From contig JAZKHT010000001.1 of the NCBI GenBank assembly GCA_040385245.1, positions 62,001-126,000 on the forward strand: a stretch of 64,000 nt of DNA, read 5' to 3'. Below are positions 16,155 through 24,204 of this stretch, piece by piece. Under the pieces are notes generated by a model that was given only the letters and a program-made list of their open reading frames with translations, ran no database searches and had not been told where the DNA came from. The position numbers were made by a program, and so were the translations under genes. The stretch comes from JAZKHT01 sp040385245 (GTDB lineage: Bacteria; Pseudomonadota; Alphaproteobacteria; Rhodobacterales; Rhodobacteraceae). The first letter of the stretch is position 1. Each line of letters starts with the position of its first letter.

Positions 16155-17498
16155 ATGTCCGGCCATGACCACGCCCAACCGATGACCGCGCGGAAATCCG
16201 GCCCCTTGGCTGGCCGCGCCGAAGTGCCGGGCGACAAATCGATCAGCCACCGCGCGCTGATCTTTGGGGCGATGGCTGTGGGGGAAACCCGCATCACCGG
16301 CCTTTTGGAAGGGCAGGACGTGCTGGACACGGCAAAGGCCATGCGCGCCTTCGGGGCCGAGGTGTCGCAGCAGGGGCAGGGGGCGTGGTCCGTGCACGGT
16401 GTCGGTGTGGGTGGCTTTCAGGAACCCGCCGATGTCATCGACTGCGGCAATTCAGGCACCGGTGTGCGGCTGATCATGGGAACGATGGCGACTACGCCGA
16501 TCACGGCGACCTTCACCGGCGATGCGTCCTTGCGCAAACGTCCGATGGGCCGCGTGACCGATCCGCTATCACTGTTCGGCACACGGTCCTATGGGCGCAA
16601 GGGCGGCCGTTTGCCGATGACCGTTGTGGGTGCGGCAAACCCGGTGCCGGTGCGCTATGCCCTGCCGGTGGCCAGCGCGCAGGTGAAATCCGCCGTGCTG
16701 CTGGCGGGTCTGAACGCGCCGGGGCAGACCGTGGTGATCGAAAAAGAACCGACCCGCGATCATTCCGAACGGATGCTGGTGGGGTTCGGCGCGCAACTGT
16801 CGGTGGAAGACACCGCCGAAGGCCGCGTCATCACCCTGACCGGACAGCCGGAGTTGCGCGCGCAAACCGTGGCTGTGCCGCGCGATCCCTCATCTGCGGC
16901 CTTTCCCGTCTGTGCTGCGCTGATTGTCGAAGGGTCCGATATCTTTGTGCCCGGAGTCAGCCAGAACCTGACGCGCAACGGCCTGTATCTGACCCTTGTC
17001 GAAATGGGCGCTGATATCGAATTCCAGAACCCGCGCGAAGAAGGCGGCGAACCGGTCGCCGATCTGCGCGTGCGGTTTTCCGACCTGACCGGCGTCGAGG
17101 TGCCGCCAGAACGCGCGCCGTCGATGATCGACGAATACCCGATCCTGTCCGTCGTGGCGGCCTGCGCGAATGGCACCACGGTGATGCGAGGCGTGAAAGA
17201 GTTGCGCGTCAAGGAATCAGACCGGATCGACGCCATGGCGCGCGGGCTGAAAGCCTGCGGCGTCACGGTTGAAGAGGATGAAGATACCCTGATCGTCCAC
17301 GGTCTTGGGGCGGGCGGCGTTCCGGGCGGGGCCACCTGCGCCACGCATTTGGACCACCGCATCGCCATGTCATTCCTGGTGCTGGGGATGGCCGCGAAAA
17401 AACCGGTCAGCGTCGACGATGCCTCGCCCATCCTGACCAGTTTCCCGATATTCGAGCCGCTGATGCAGGGGCTTGGTGCCACGCTGACCCGTGATTGA
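16155..17498 (+). CDS. aroA: 3-phosphoshikimate 1-carboxyvinyltransferase (EPSP synthase, class II type)
   Basis: AroA transfers the enolpyruvyl group of PEP to shikimate-3-phosphate in the shikimate pathway. Key blocks are GDKSISHRALIFGAM (26-40), GNSGTGVRLIMG (98-109), RPMGRVTDPL, ASAQVKSAVLLAGLN, DPSSAAFPV, RAPSMIDEYPIL, LRVKESDR and THLDHRIAMSF. The overall sequence is of the class II (Agrobacterium CP4-like) type, but residue 101 is Gly where the insensitive CP4 enzyme has Ala. The start at 16155 follows GAAGGTG. The cmk frame begins about 19 nt downstream. Confidence 0.95.
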   Translation: MSGHDHAQPMTARKSGPLAGRAEVPGDKSISHRALIFGAMAVGETRITGLLEGQDVLDTAKAMRAFGAEVSQQGQGAWSVHGVGVGGFQEPADVIDCGNSGTGVRLIMGTMATTPITATFTGDASLRKRPMGRVTDPLSLFGTRSYGRKGGRLPMTVVGAANPVPVRYALPVASAQVKSAVLLAGLNAPGQTVVIEKEPTRDHSERMLVGFGAQLSVEDTAEGRVITLTGQPELRAQTVAVPRDPSSAAFPVCAALIVEGSDIFVPGVSQNLTRNGLYLTLVEMGADIEFQNPREEGGEPVADLRVRFSDLTGVEVPPERAPSMIDEYPILSVVAACANGTTVMRGVKELRVKESDRIDAMARGLKACGVTVEEDEDTLIVHGLGAGGVPGGATCATHLDHRIAMSFLVLGMAAKKPVSVDDASPILTSFPIFEPLMQGLGATLTRD

Positions 17499-17517
17499 CC
17501 CAAAGGACGCCGTGACC

Positions 17518-18138
17518 ATGATCTTTACCGTCGCCATTGATGGCCCCGCCGCTGCCGGAAAAGGGACCATCGCCCGCGCGGTGGCTGCCCATTTCGGGTT
17601 CGAATATCTGGACACCGGCCTGCTATACCGCGCCGCCGCGCGCAAGGTCATGGACGGGATGGACCCGGTTGGTGCTGCCAAGGCATTGACGCACCATGAT
17701 TTTCAGCGTGACGGTCTGCGCACTGCCAAGGTCGGGCAACAGGCATCGAAAATCGCCGCGATGCCAAAGGTCCGCGCAGCACTGGTGACGTTCCAGCACG
17801 ACTTTGCACGCCGCGACGGCGGTGCGGTTCTGGATGGCCGCGATATCGGCACCGTCATCTGCCCCGAGGCCGAGGTAAAGCTGTTCGTCACCGCCTCGGA
17901 TCAGGTGCGCGCACAGCGCCGCCATGCCGAACTGGCCGAAAAGGGCGGCGATCTGACCGTCGCGGATGTGCTGGCCGACCTGCAACAGCGCGACAAGCGC
18001 GACACTGAACGCGCGACCGCCCCGCTGAAGGCCGCAGTTGATGCGATCACGCTGGACACAACCACATTGACCATCGACGCCGCCGTAGCGCAGGCCGTAG
18101 CGGCGGTGCAGGCGGGGATCGATGCGGCGGGCCGCTGA
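17518..18138 (+). CDS. cmk: Cytidylate kinase
   Basis: Cmk phosphorylates CMP and dCMP. The P-loop GPAAAGKGTIAR sits at 9-20, then DTGLLYRAAA and the CMP-binding DGRDIGTVICP, followed by the lid QQRDKRDTERATAPL. ATG 17518 has AAAGGA upstream; a GTG at 17491 overlapping the aroA stop is an alternative. The aroA-cmk-rpsA order is conserved in many proteobacteria. Confidence 0.95.
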   Translation: MIFTVAIDGPAAAGKGTIARAVAAHFGFEYLDTGLLYRAAARKVMDGMDPVGAAKALTHHDFQRDGLRTAKVGQQASKIAAMPKVRAALVTFQHDFARRDGGAVLDGRDIGTVICPEAEVKLFVTASDQVRAQRRHAELAEKGGDLTVADVLADLQQRDKRDTERATAPLKAAVDAITLDTTTLTIDAAVAQAVAAVQAGIDAAGR

Positions 18139-18153
18139 TCGGCGCAAGAAATC

Positions 18154-18182
18154 TTGCCCTTCGCTGTCAAACCGACTATAGG
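18154..18182 (+). promoter_or_regulatory. Probable rpsA promoter
   Basis: TTGCCC (18154-18159), a 17-nt spacer and TATAGG (18177-18182) form a good vegetative promoter match. The predicted RNA start near 18189 gives a leader of about 130 nt before rpsA. Confidence 0.55.
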
Positions 18183-18279
18183 CCCCCCATCCTGACGCAG
18201 GACGCTTCCGTTCCGGTTTTCCGGGGCGGCCGCGGCATTTCCGGCGACAGGGCAGCCAAAGACCGGCGGAGCCAACCGC

Positions 18280-18360
18280 ATGGCCAGTGAAAATGATAGA
18301 AAAGGACCAAACTGCATATGTGCGCCAAAGCATCCATGGATGAATTCGAAGCCCTTCTGA
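18280..18360 (+). CDS. Possible short upstream ORF overlapping the rpsA start
   Basis: ATG 18280 has a GGAG Shine-Dalgarno 8 nt upstream and opens a 26-codon frame that ends at TGA 18358-18360, 43 nt inside rpsA in another frame. It would encode a polar peptide starting MASENDRKG. It may be a chance frame, or take part in rpsA autoregulation, because ribosomes reading it would pass over the rpsA start site. There is no direct proof that it is translated. Confidence 0.25.
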   Translation: MASENDRKGPNCICAPKHPWMNSKPF

Positions 18361-20000
18361 AAGAAAGCTTCGAGATCGACACCCCCGAAGAGGGTTCCGT
18401 CGTAAAAGGCAAGGTTATCGCGATCGAAGCGGGCCAGGCCATCATCGACGTCGGCTACAAGATGGAAGGTCGGATCGACCTCAAGGAATTCTCCAACCCC
18501 GGCGAAAACCCGGACATCAAGGTTGGCGACGAAGTCGAGGTGTATCTTGACCGCGTCGAAAACGCGCGGGGCGAGGCTGTCATCAGCCGCGAGAAAGCCC
18601 GCCGCGAAGAAGCCTGGGATCGCCTGGAAAAAGCCTATGCGAACGAAACGCGCGTCGATGGCGCGATCTTCGGTCGCGTCAAGGGTGGCTTCACGGTTGA
18701 TCTTGGCGGTGCCGTTGCCTTCTTGCCGGGCAGCCAGGTTGACGTCCGCCCGGTGCGTGACGCTGGCCCGCTGATGGGCATGAAGCAGCCGTTCCAGATC
18801 CTGAAGATGGACCGTCGCCGTGGCAACATCGTTGTCTCGCGTCGTGCGATTCTGGAAGAATCGCGTGCCGAACAGCGTGCAGAAGTCATCGGCAACCTGA
18901 CCGAAGGCCAGTCGATCGATGGCGTCGTCAAGAACATCACCGAATACGGTGCGTTCGTTGACCTGGGCGGTGTCGATGGTCTGCTGCACGTCACCGACAT
19001 GGCCTGGCGCCGCGTCAACCATCCGTCGGAAATCCTTGCCATTGGTGAAACTGTCAAAGTGCAGGTCATCAAGATCAACAAGGAAACCCATCGCATCAGC
19101 CTTGGCATGAAGCAGCTTCAGGCCGATCCGTGGGATGCCGTGGAAAAAGCCTATCCGATCAGCTCGGTTCACAAGGGCCGCGTCACCAACATCACCGACT
19201 ACGGCGCGTTCGTCGAGTTGGAGGCCGGTGTCGAAGGTCTGGTTCACGTCTCGGAAATGTCCTGGACCAAAAAGAACGTCCATCCCGGCAAGATCGTCTC
19301 CACCTCGCAAGAAGTGGATGTCATGGTGCTGGAAATCGACAGCGCCAAGCGCCGCGTGTCGTTGGGCCTGAAACAGACCCAGCGCAACCCGTGGGAAGTC
19401 TTTGCAGAGAACAACCCGGTCGGGTCGGTCATCGAAGGCGAAGTCAAGAACATCACCGAATTCGGTCTGTTCGTCGGCCTCGACAACGATATCGACGGCA
19501 TGGTTCACCTGTCGGACCTGTCGTGGGACCAGCGTGGCGAAGACGCGATCCAGAACTACCGCAAAGGCGACACCGTCAAGGCGTCTGTCACCGAAGTGGA
19601 TGTCGAGAAAGAGCGTATCTCGCTGTCGGTCAAGGCTTTGGGCGAAGACAACTTCACCGATGCTGTTGACGGCGTGAAGCGTGGGTCGGTCATCACCGTG
19701 GCCATCACCGCCATCGAAGAAGGCGGCATCGAAGTGGAATACAACGGCGCCAAGTCGTTCATCCGCCGCAGCGACCTGTCGCGCGACCGTGCCGACCAGC
19801 GGCCCGAGCGTTTCCAGGTTGGTGATCACGTCGATGTCCGCGTGACCAACATCGATCCAAAGACCCGCCGTTTGGGTCTGTCGATCAAGGCACGCGAGAT
19901 CGCCGAAGAGAAAGAGGCCGTTGAACAGTATGGTTCGTCCGATTCGGGCGCCAGCTTGGGCGACATCCTCGGAGCGGCCCTGAAGGCCGATCGCACCTGA
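18318..20000 (+). CDS. rpsA: 30S ribosomal protein S1
   Basis: S1 binds mRNA and helps unfold it on the 30S subunit. The 560-residue protein has six S1/OB domains in tandem. Several repeats carry the core G-x-V-x-x-I-T-x-[YF]-G-A-F-V-[DE]-L, for example KNITEYGAFVDLGGVDGLLH, TNITDYGAFVELEAGVEG and KNITEFGLFVGL. The N-terminus MCAKASMDEFEALLKESFE is typical of alphaproteobacteria. AAAAGGA lies 12 nt before the ATG. A strong terminator follows the stop. Confidence 0.97.
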   Translation: MCAKASMDEFEALLKESFEIDTPEEGSVVKGKVIAIEAGQAIIDVGYKMEGRIDLKEFSNPGENPDIKVGDEVEVYLDRVENARGEAVISREKARREEAWDRLEKAYANETRVDGAIFGRVKGGFTVDLGGAVAFLPGSQVDVRPVRDAGPLMGMKQPFQILKMDRRRGNIVVSRRAILEESRAEQRAEVIGNLTEGQSIDGVVKNITEYGAFVDLGGVDGLLHVTDMAWRRVNHPSEILAIGETVKVQVIKINKETHRISLGMKQLQADPWDAVEKAYPISSVHKGRVTNITDYGAFVELEAGVEGLVHVSEMSWTKKNVHPGKIVSTSQEVDVMVLEIDSAKRRVSLGLKQTQRNPWEVFAENNPVGSVIEGEVKNITEFGLFVGLDNDIDGMVHLSDLSWDQRGEDAIQNYRKGDTVKASVTEVDVEKERISLSVKALGEDNFTDAVDGVKRGSVITVAITAIEEGGIEVEYNGAKSFIRRSDLSRDRADQRPERFQVGDHVDVRVTNIDPKTRRLGLSIKAREIAEEKEAVEQYGSSDSGASLGDILGAALKADRT

Positions 20001-20027
20001 TCTTTTCGCGTTAGCGGAAACAACCTG

Positions 20028-20054
20028 AGGGCCCCGTCGGTGACGGGGCCCTTT
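20028..20054 (+). terminator. Rho-independent terminator of rpsA
   Basis: A perfect 11-bp stem (AGGGCCCCGTC / GACGGGGCCCT) with a 3-nt loop is followed by TTT, 28 nt after the rpsA stop. Confidence 0.88.
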
Positions 20055-20082
20055 CGCTTTGCGGGTTCGACTTTGTTTTCAT

Positions 20083-20110
20083 TTGTGCAATGCGAAATTT
20101 TGCCTATAGT
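20083..20110 (+). promoter_or_regulatory. Probable ihfB promoter
   Basis: TTGTGC (20083-20088), a 16-nt spacer and TATAGT (20105-20110) lie in a locally AT-rich stretch between the rpsA terminator and ihfB. The leader would be about 50 nt. Confidence 0.5.
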
Positions 20111-20168
20111 TCCAGCCCAATAACATCGTGGCCGGCAGCATTGCGGGACCACAGGGGGGACAAGATCG

Positions 20169-20450
20169 ATGATCCGTTCGGAACTGATCCAGAAGATTGC
20201 GGATGAAAACCCGCACCTGACGCAACGGCACGTCGAGCGGATCGTGAACACCGTCTTTGAAGAAATCATCGAAGCGCTGGCCAAGGGCGACCGGGTCGAA
20301 CTGCGCGGCTTTGGTGCTTTCTCGGTCAAGGCGCGCGATGCCCGTGTCGGACGCAACCCCCGCACCGGCGAGGCGGTTCAGGTCGATGACAAGAAGGTTC
20401 CCTTCTTCAAGACCGGCAAGCTGCTGCGCGACCGGCTGAACGGCAAGTAA
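20169..20450 (+). CDS. ihfB: Integration host factor subunit beta
   Basis: IHF is a heterodimer that bends DNA sharply at specific sites. The 93-residue protein starts MIRSELIQKIADENPHL and contains the beta-arm signature RNPRTGE with the intercalating Pro, and the GFGAFSVK block. The NPHLTQRHVERIVNTVFEEI helix and the position after rpsA identify the beta subunit rather than HU or IHF-alpha. Its own promoter and the upstream terminator suggest transcription apart from rpsA. Confidence 0.95.
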   Translation: MIRSELIQKIADENPHLTQRHVERIVNTVFEEIIEALAKGDRVELRGFGAFSVKARDARVGRNPRTGEAVQVDDKKVPFFKTGKLLRDRLNGK

Positions 20451-20526
20451 CGCCGCACCGGGCGCTGCGGGCTTGCACCGGGCGGGCGGCGGGGCGATAG
20501 TCCCTGCAACCATCCGGGGCAAAGCC

Positions 20527-20883
20527 ATGATCCGTTATCTGCGCTATCTCTTCCTTTTCCTGCTGGCCATTGTGTTGTTGACGGTGGCGCTGGCCAACCG
20601 AGCAACCGTGCCGCTGCGCCTGCTGCCCGAAGATATGGGCGCGCTGTTCGGCTTTGGCTGGCAAATCGAGTTGCCGCTGTTTCTGGTCATCTTCGGTGGC
20701 ATCATCGCGGGCATTCTGATCGGTTTTGTCTGGGAATGGTTCCGGGAACACAAGCACCGCGCGACCGCCAGCCGCAGCACCCGAGAGCTTGCCCGGCTGG
20801 AGCGTGAGATGGCCGTGATGCGCGACGCCAGCAGCACCCCCAAGGATGATGTTCTGGCCATCCTTGACCGCCCGAAAGCCTGA
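20527..20883 (+). CDS. lapA: LapA domain (DUF1049) membrane protein
   Basis: A 118-residue inner-membrane protein with two hydrophobic segments (about 5-22 and 45-70) and a charged cytosolic tail with coiled-coil character (STRELARLEREMAVMRD). In E. coli LapA works with LapB in lipopolysaccharide assembly control. Here it lies between ihfB and trpF, a common order in alphaproteobacteria, and ends 1 nt before trpF. No lapB is visible in the window, so the role in LPS control is inferred from the family. Confidence 0.82.
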   Translation: MIRYLRYLFLFLLAIVLLTVALANRATVPLRLLPEDMGALFGFGWQIELPLFLVIFGGIIAGILIGFVWEWFREHKHRATASRSTRELARLEREMAVMRDASSTPKDDVLAILDRPKA

Positions 20884-20884
20884 C

Positions 20885-21523
20885 ATGGGTGACGTGCGGG
20901 TCAAGATCTGCGGTCTGCGCACCCCGCAGGACGTGGCGGCGGTTGCGGCGGCAGGGGCGGCCTATGCGGGATTCGTGTTTTTTGCCAAATCGCCGCGTCA
21001 TCTGACGGTTGCGCAGGCGCAAGTGCTGGCATTGGCGGCACCCCTTGGGTTGGCAAAGGTGGCGCTGGTGGTCGATGCTGACGACGCCGCACTGGATGCC
21101 ATAGTCGAAGGTCTGCCGCTGGACATGCTGCAATTGCACGGCCACGAATCACCCGACCGTGTGGCGCAGGTGCGCGCGCGCTATGGCCTGCCGGTGATGA
21201 AGGCGGTCGGTGTGGCGGACGAGGGCGATCTGGCGGCGGTGCTTGACTACAGCCTTGTGGCCGATCAGATACTGATCGACGCGAAACCACCAAAAGGAGC
21301 AACCCTGCCCGGTGGCAACGGTTTGTCGTTCGATTGGCGGTTGGTCGCACAGCGCCGCTGGTTGCGCCCCTGGATGCTGGCCGGTGGTCTGACCCCGGAC
21401 AATGTGGCCGAGGCGGTGCGCCTGACGAATGCGCGGCAGGTTGATGTCTCGTCCGGTGTGGAAAGCGCGCCGGGGGTCAAGGATGCCGGCAAGATTGCCG
21501 CTTTTGTAATGGCCGCAGGATGA
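20885..21523 (+). CDS. trpF: Phosphoribosylanthranilate isomerase
   Basis: TrpF catalyses the Amadori rearrangement of phosphoribosylanthranilate in tryptophan synthesis. The TIM-barrel signatures are VKICGLRTPQDV at the start with the catalytic Cys, LQLHGHESPD, and the C-terminal phosphate site GGLTPDNVAEA followed by QVDVSSGVESAPGVKD. The catalytic Asp is in ILIDAK. ATG 20885 gives 212 residues. A GNAT gene overlaps its stop. Confidence 0.95.
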   Translation: MGDVRVKICGLRTPQDVAAVAAAGAAYAGFVFFAKSPRHLTVAQAQVLALAAPLGLAKVALVVDADDAALDAIVEGLPLDMLQLHGHESPDRVAQVRARYGLPVMKAVGVADEGDLAAVLDYSLVADQILIDAKPPKGATLPGGNGLSFDWRLVAQRRWLRPWMLAGGLTPDNVAEAVRLTNARQVDVSSGVESAPGVKDAGKIAAFVMAAG

Positions 21524-21960
21524 TCTTTCGTGATGCCACCCGCGCAGATGTTCCGGCCATCGTCGCGCTTCTGACCGACGACCCATTGGGTCAGGCGCGC
21601 GACGGGGCGGACATCGCGGTCTATCTGGCCGCCTTCGATGACATCGCCGAAAATCCAATGCACCAGGTGATCGTGGCCGAAGAGGCAGACCGGATTCTTG
21701 CCACCTGTCAGTTGACCATCCTTGCCGGTCTGTCGCGCCAAGGCACCCGCCGCGCCCTGATCGAGGCGGTGCGTGTCGCACCTGACCTACGTTCGCACGG
21801 TCTGGGGGCGGCGTTGATGGCGGAATGCGAGGCGCGCGCACGGGCAGCGGGCGCGCGGGTGCTGCAACTGACCACCGACAAAAGCCGCACGCGGGCACAT
21901 GCGTTTTATGACCGGTTGGGGTTCACCGCATCCCATATCGGCTACAAGAAAGACATCTGA
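21520..21960 (+). CDS. GNAT family N-acetyltransferase
   Basis: A 146-residue acetyl-CoA-dependent acetyltransferase of unknown substrate. The acetyl-CoA-binding motif A is RVAPDLRSHGLGAALMAECEARARAAG, followed by motif B LTTDKSRTRAHAFYDRLGF. The start codon overlaps the trpF stop (ATGA), so it is translationally coupled and sits between trpF and trpB. The link to tryptophan synthesis may only be shared transcription. Confidence 0.88.
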   Translation: MIFRDATRADVPAIVALLTDDPLGQARDGADIAVYLAAFDDIAENPMHQVIVAEEADRILATCQLTILAGLSRQGTRRALIEAVRVAPDLRSHGLGAALMAECEARARAAGARVLQLTTDKSRTRAHAFYDRLGFTASHIGYKKDI

Positions 21961-22059
21961 CCCACGGGCCGCGCGATCGCTGTCCCGCATCGCCGCAACG
22001 TCGCTTTACCACCGCCCCCAAGGGCGCTACATCCGCATCTGACAGTGCAGGGGGGCATC

Positions 22060-23292
22060 ATGGCCGAAGACGGGATCAACAGCTTTATGACCGGGCCGGA
22101 CGAGGCGGGACGCTTCGGCATCTTTGGCGGACGGTTCGTCTCTGAGACGCTGATGCCGCTGATCCTCGATCTTGAGGCGCGCTATGAATTCGCCAAGACC
22201 GACCCGCTGTTCTGGGCCGAGATGGATTATCTGTGGAAGCATTACGTCGGCCGTCCGTCACCGCTGTATTACGCCGAGCGCATGACCCAGCATCTTGGCG
22301 GCGCCAAGATCTACATGAAACGCGACGAGCTGAACCACACCGGCGCGCACAAGATCAACAACGTGCTGGGGCAGATCATTCTGGCCCGCCGCATGGGCAA
22401 GACGCGGATCATTGCCGAAACCGGTGCCGGGCAGCATGGCGTGGCGACGGCAACCGTCTGCGCCAAGTTCGGGCTGAAATGCGTGGTCTACATGGGCGCA
22501 CATGATGTGGAACGGCAGGCTCCGAACGTGTTCCGCATGCGTCTGCTGGGGGCAGAGGTGATTCCCGTCACTTCGGGCCGGGGTACGCTGAAGGACGCGA
22601 TGAACGACGCACTGCGCGATTGGGTGACCAACGTGCGCGACACGTTCTATTGCATCGGCACGGTCGCGGGTCCGCATCCCTATCCGGCGATGGTGCGCGA
22701 TTTCCAGTCGATCATCGGCAAAGAGGTGCGCTGGCAACTGGCCGAGCAAGAGGGCGAGGGGCGTCTGCCCGACACGATCATCGCGGCCATCGGGGGTGGA
22801 TCGAACGCGATGGGGCTGTTCTATCCGTTCTTGGATGATCCGTCCGTGAACATCATCGGGGTCGAGGCGGGCGGCAAGGGCGTCGATGACCGCATGCAGC
22901 ATTGCGCCAGCCTGACCGGCGGTCGCCCCGGCGTGCTGCACGGCAACCGCACCTATCTGTTGCAGGATGCGGACGGGCAAATCCTTGAAGGTTTCTCGAT
23001 CTCGGCCGGGCTGGATTATCCCGGCATCGGCCCGGAACATTCATGGCTGCACGATGTCGGCCGCGCGCAATACGTCAGCATCACCGACGCCGAGGCGCTA
23101 GAGGCGTTCCAACTGTGCTGCCAGTTGGAAGGAATCATCCCTGCGTTGGAACCCAGCCACGCGCTGGCCCATGTGATGAAAATCGCGCCGACCCTGCCCG
23201 CCGACCATATCGTCGTGATGAACATGTGTGGGCGGGGCGACAAGGATATCTTCACCGTCGCCAAGCACCTGGGATTCGACATGAAGATCTGA
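22060..23292 (+). CDS. trpB: Tryptophan synthase beta chain
   Basis: TrpB condenses indole with serine using PLP. Lys98 in HTGAHKINN binds PLP and the phosphate site is GGGSNAMG. The AETGAGQHGVATA and PGIGPEHS blocks confirm the catalytic beta subunit. The start at 22060 (MAEDGINSFM, 410 residues) has AGGGGGG upstream. TrpA is not directly downstream and must lie elsewhere. A GC hairpin follows. Confidence 0.96.
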   Translation: MAEDGINSFMTGPDEAGRFGIFGGRFVSETLMPLILDLEARYEFAKTDPLFWAEMDYLWKHYVGRPSPLYYAERMTQHLGGAKIYMKRDELNHTGAHKINNVLGQIILARRMGKTRIIAETGAGQHGVATATVCAKFGLKCVVYMGAHDVERQAPNVFRMRLLGAEVIPVTSGRGTLKDAMNDALRDWVTNVRDTFYCIGTVAGPHPYPAMVRDFQSIIGKEVRWQLAEQEGEGRLPDTIIAAIGGGSNAMGLFYPFLDDPSVNIIGVEAGGKGVDDRMQHCASLTGGRPGVLHGNRTYLLQDADGQILEGFSISAGLDYPGIGPEHSWLHDVGRAQYVSITDAEALEAFQLCCQLEGIIPALEPSHALAHVMKIAPTLPADHIVVMNMCGRGDKDIFTVAKHLGFDMKI

Positions 23293-23325
23293 CGTGCCGG
23301 GTTGCGCGCCTAAACCACAGGTCTA

Positions 23326-23358
23326 GACAGGCCCCGCCGTCCCCCGGCGGGGCCTGTC
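23326..23358 (+). terminator. Terminator-like hairpin after trpB
   Basis: A perfect 14-bp stem (GACAGGCCCCGCCG / CGGCGGGGCCTGTC) with a 5-nt loop lies 34 nt after trpB. No T run follows, so termination may be partial. Confidence 0.7.
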
Positions 23359-23404
23359 CATTACCCGCTTGCGCACGAAATTCTTGTGACACAGTCCTGC
23401 CACA

Positions 23405-23434
23405 TTGTGAAAAACCCCAATGAATCCATATAAA
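23405..23434 (+). promoter_or_regulatory. Probable promoter of the acidic PepSY gene cluster
   Basis: TTGTGA (23405-23410), an 18-nt spacer and TATAAA (23429-23434) make one of the best promoter matches in the window. The -10 box overlaps an operator-like palindrome. The transcript would start near 23441, about 150 nt before the first gene. Confidence 0.55.
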
Positions 23435-23486
23435 CTGCGGTTTAGGGGCCCCAACCCCGGTCGTAGAACCGCCCCTTAAACCGCAG
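23431..23486 (+). promoter_or_regulatory. Nested inverted repeats overlapping the PepSY promoter
   Basis: TAAACTGCGGTTTA (23431-23444) is a palindrome across the -10 box and start site. CTGCGGTTTAG (23435-23445) is repeated inverted as TTAAACCGCAG (23476-23486), giving a 14-bp stem with one bulge together with the adjacent GGGG/CCCC. This looks like an operator pair for a dimeric regulator; a leader hairpin is the alternative. The regulator is unknown, though the LuxR-type protein encoded downstream is a candidate. Confidence 0.5.
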
Positions 23487-23590
23487 GTCAATTTCCCTGT
23501 GGATGAAGATCGTCCCTTCTGACCCCGTTGCCGGACAGTGGCACAGCACAGGCCGACAGTGGCCGATCGTTCAGAGGGAGTAACCTTTTC

Positions 23591-24097
23591 ATGCGGACCA
23601 AAAACACACTGATGATGTTCACAGCGGCCATTGCGCTGACGGCGGGCATGGGCTTTGCCCAAACGGCACCGGTCGTTTCGGTAGACAGCCTGCGCGCCGA
23701 ATACGCGGCCTATGACTTTGTCGAAATCAAGCAAGGCCCGACCCAGATCAAGGTCGAGGCCATCGACAACGACACCGGCATGAAAGTCGAGGTCATCTAT
23801 GACCTTGCGACCGGTGCTATCCTGAAGCGCGAAGAAGAAGCAGCCAATGCCGGTGATCTGGGCCGCAGTGGTGTTCAGGTCGCAAACCGTCTGGACGACT
23901 TTCTGGACGACGACGATAGCGACGACGACAGCGACGACGACAGCGATGATGACAGCGATGACGACAGCGATGACGACAGCGATGACGACAGCGATGATGA
24001 CAGCAACGACGACAGCTCGGGCGGCAGCGACGACGACGACGATGACTCGGGCAGCGACGATTCCGACAGCGGCGGCGACGACAACGACGACAACTGA
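23591..24097 (+). CDS. Secreted PepSY-like protein with polyaspartate (DDDS)n tail
   Basis: A 168-residue protein with a clear signal peptide (MRTKNTL..., likely cut after Ala23 in GFA-QT). A short PepSY-like domain (about 30-82) includes VEIKQGPTQIKVEAI and the D-x-x-TG-x-IL turn (DLATGAIL). The tail from residue 106 to the end is almost only Asp and Ser: eight DDDS tetrapeptides and one NDDS at 107-142, then further Asp/Ser/Gly/Asn. Such a tail could bind divalent cations, which is inference. The next gene has the same design, so the two look like diverged duplicates. Start chosen at ATG 23591, which follows the RBS-like GAGGGAG. Confidence 0.8.
   Translation: MRTKNTLMMFTAAIALTAGMGFAQTAPVVSVDSLRAEYAAYDFVEIKQGPTQIKVEAIDNDTGMKVEVIYDLATGAILKREEEAANAGDLGRSGVQVANRLDDFLDDDDSDDDSDDDSDDDSDDDSDDDSDDDSDDDSNDDSSGGSDDDDDDSGSDDSDSGGDDNDDN
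23909..24016 (+). repeat. 12-bp tandem repeat encoding DDDS units
   Basis: Nine in-frame copies of a 12-bp unit (GA[CT]GA[CT]GA[CT]AGC, the last beginning AAC) encode eight DDDS and one NDDS. Only Asp third positions vary while Ser is always AGC, so copy number may change by slippage without a frameshift. Confidence 0.9.
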
Positions 24098-24123
24098 ACA
24101 CGTCTGGCAGTAAATGCAGGCGC

Positions 24124-24152
24124 GGCGCGTCCCGATCTTGTCGGGGCGCGCC
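24124..24152 (+). terminator. Hairpin between the two PepSY-like genes
   Basis: GGCGCGTCCCGA pairs with TCGGGGCGCGCC (one G-T pair) around a 5-nt loop, 27 nt after the first gene. No T run follows, so it could be a partial terminator or mRNA stabiliser that sets different levels of the two products. Confidence 0.45.
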
Positions 24153-24204
24153 TGATCGCCGATAAAGGATGGGATCGGCAGCGGTGCCGGCCCAAGGGTG
24201 GGAT

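Noticed and set aside
17901..19829. A 642-codon minus-strand frame opposite rpsA
   Set aside because: The six S1 repeats on the plus strand explain the sequence; the reverse frame only mirrors their repeats.
23909..24016. CRISPR-like or other repeat array
   Set aside because: Units are 12 bp, contiguous, in frame, and have no spacers; it is a coding minisatellite.
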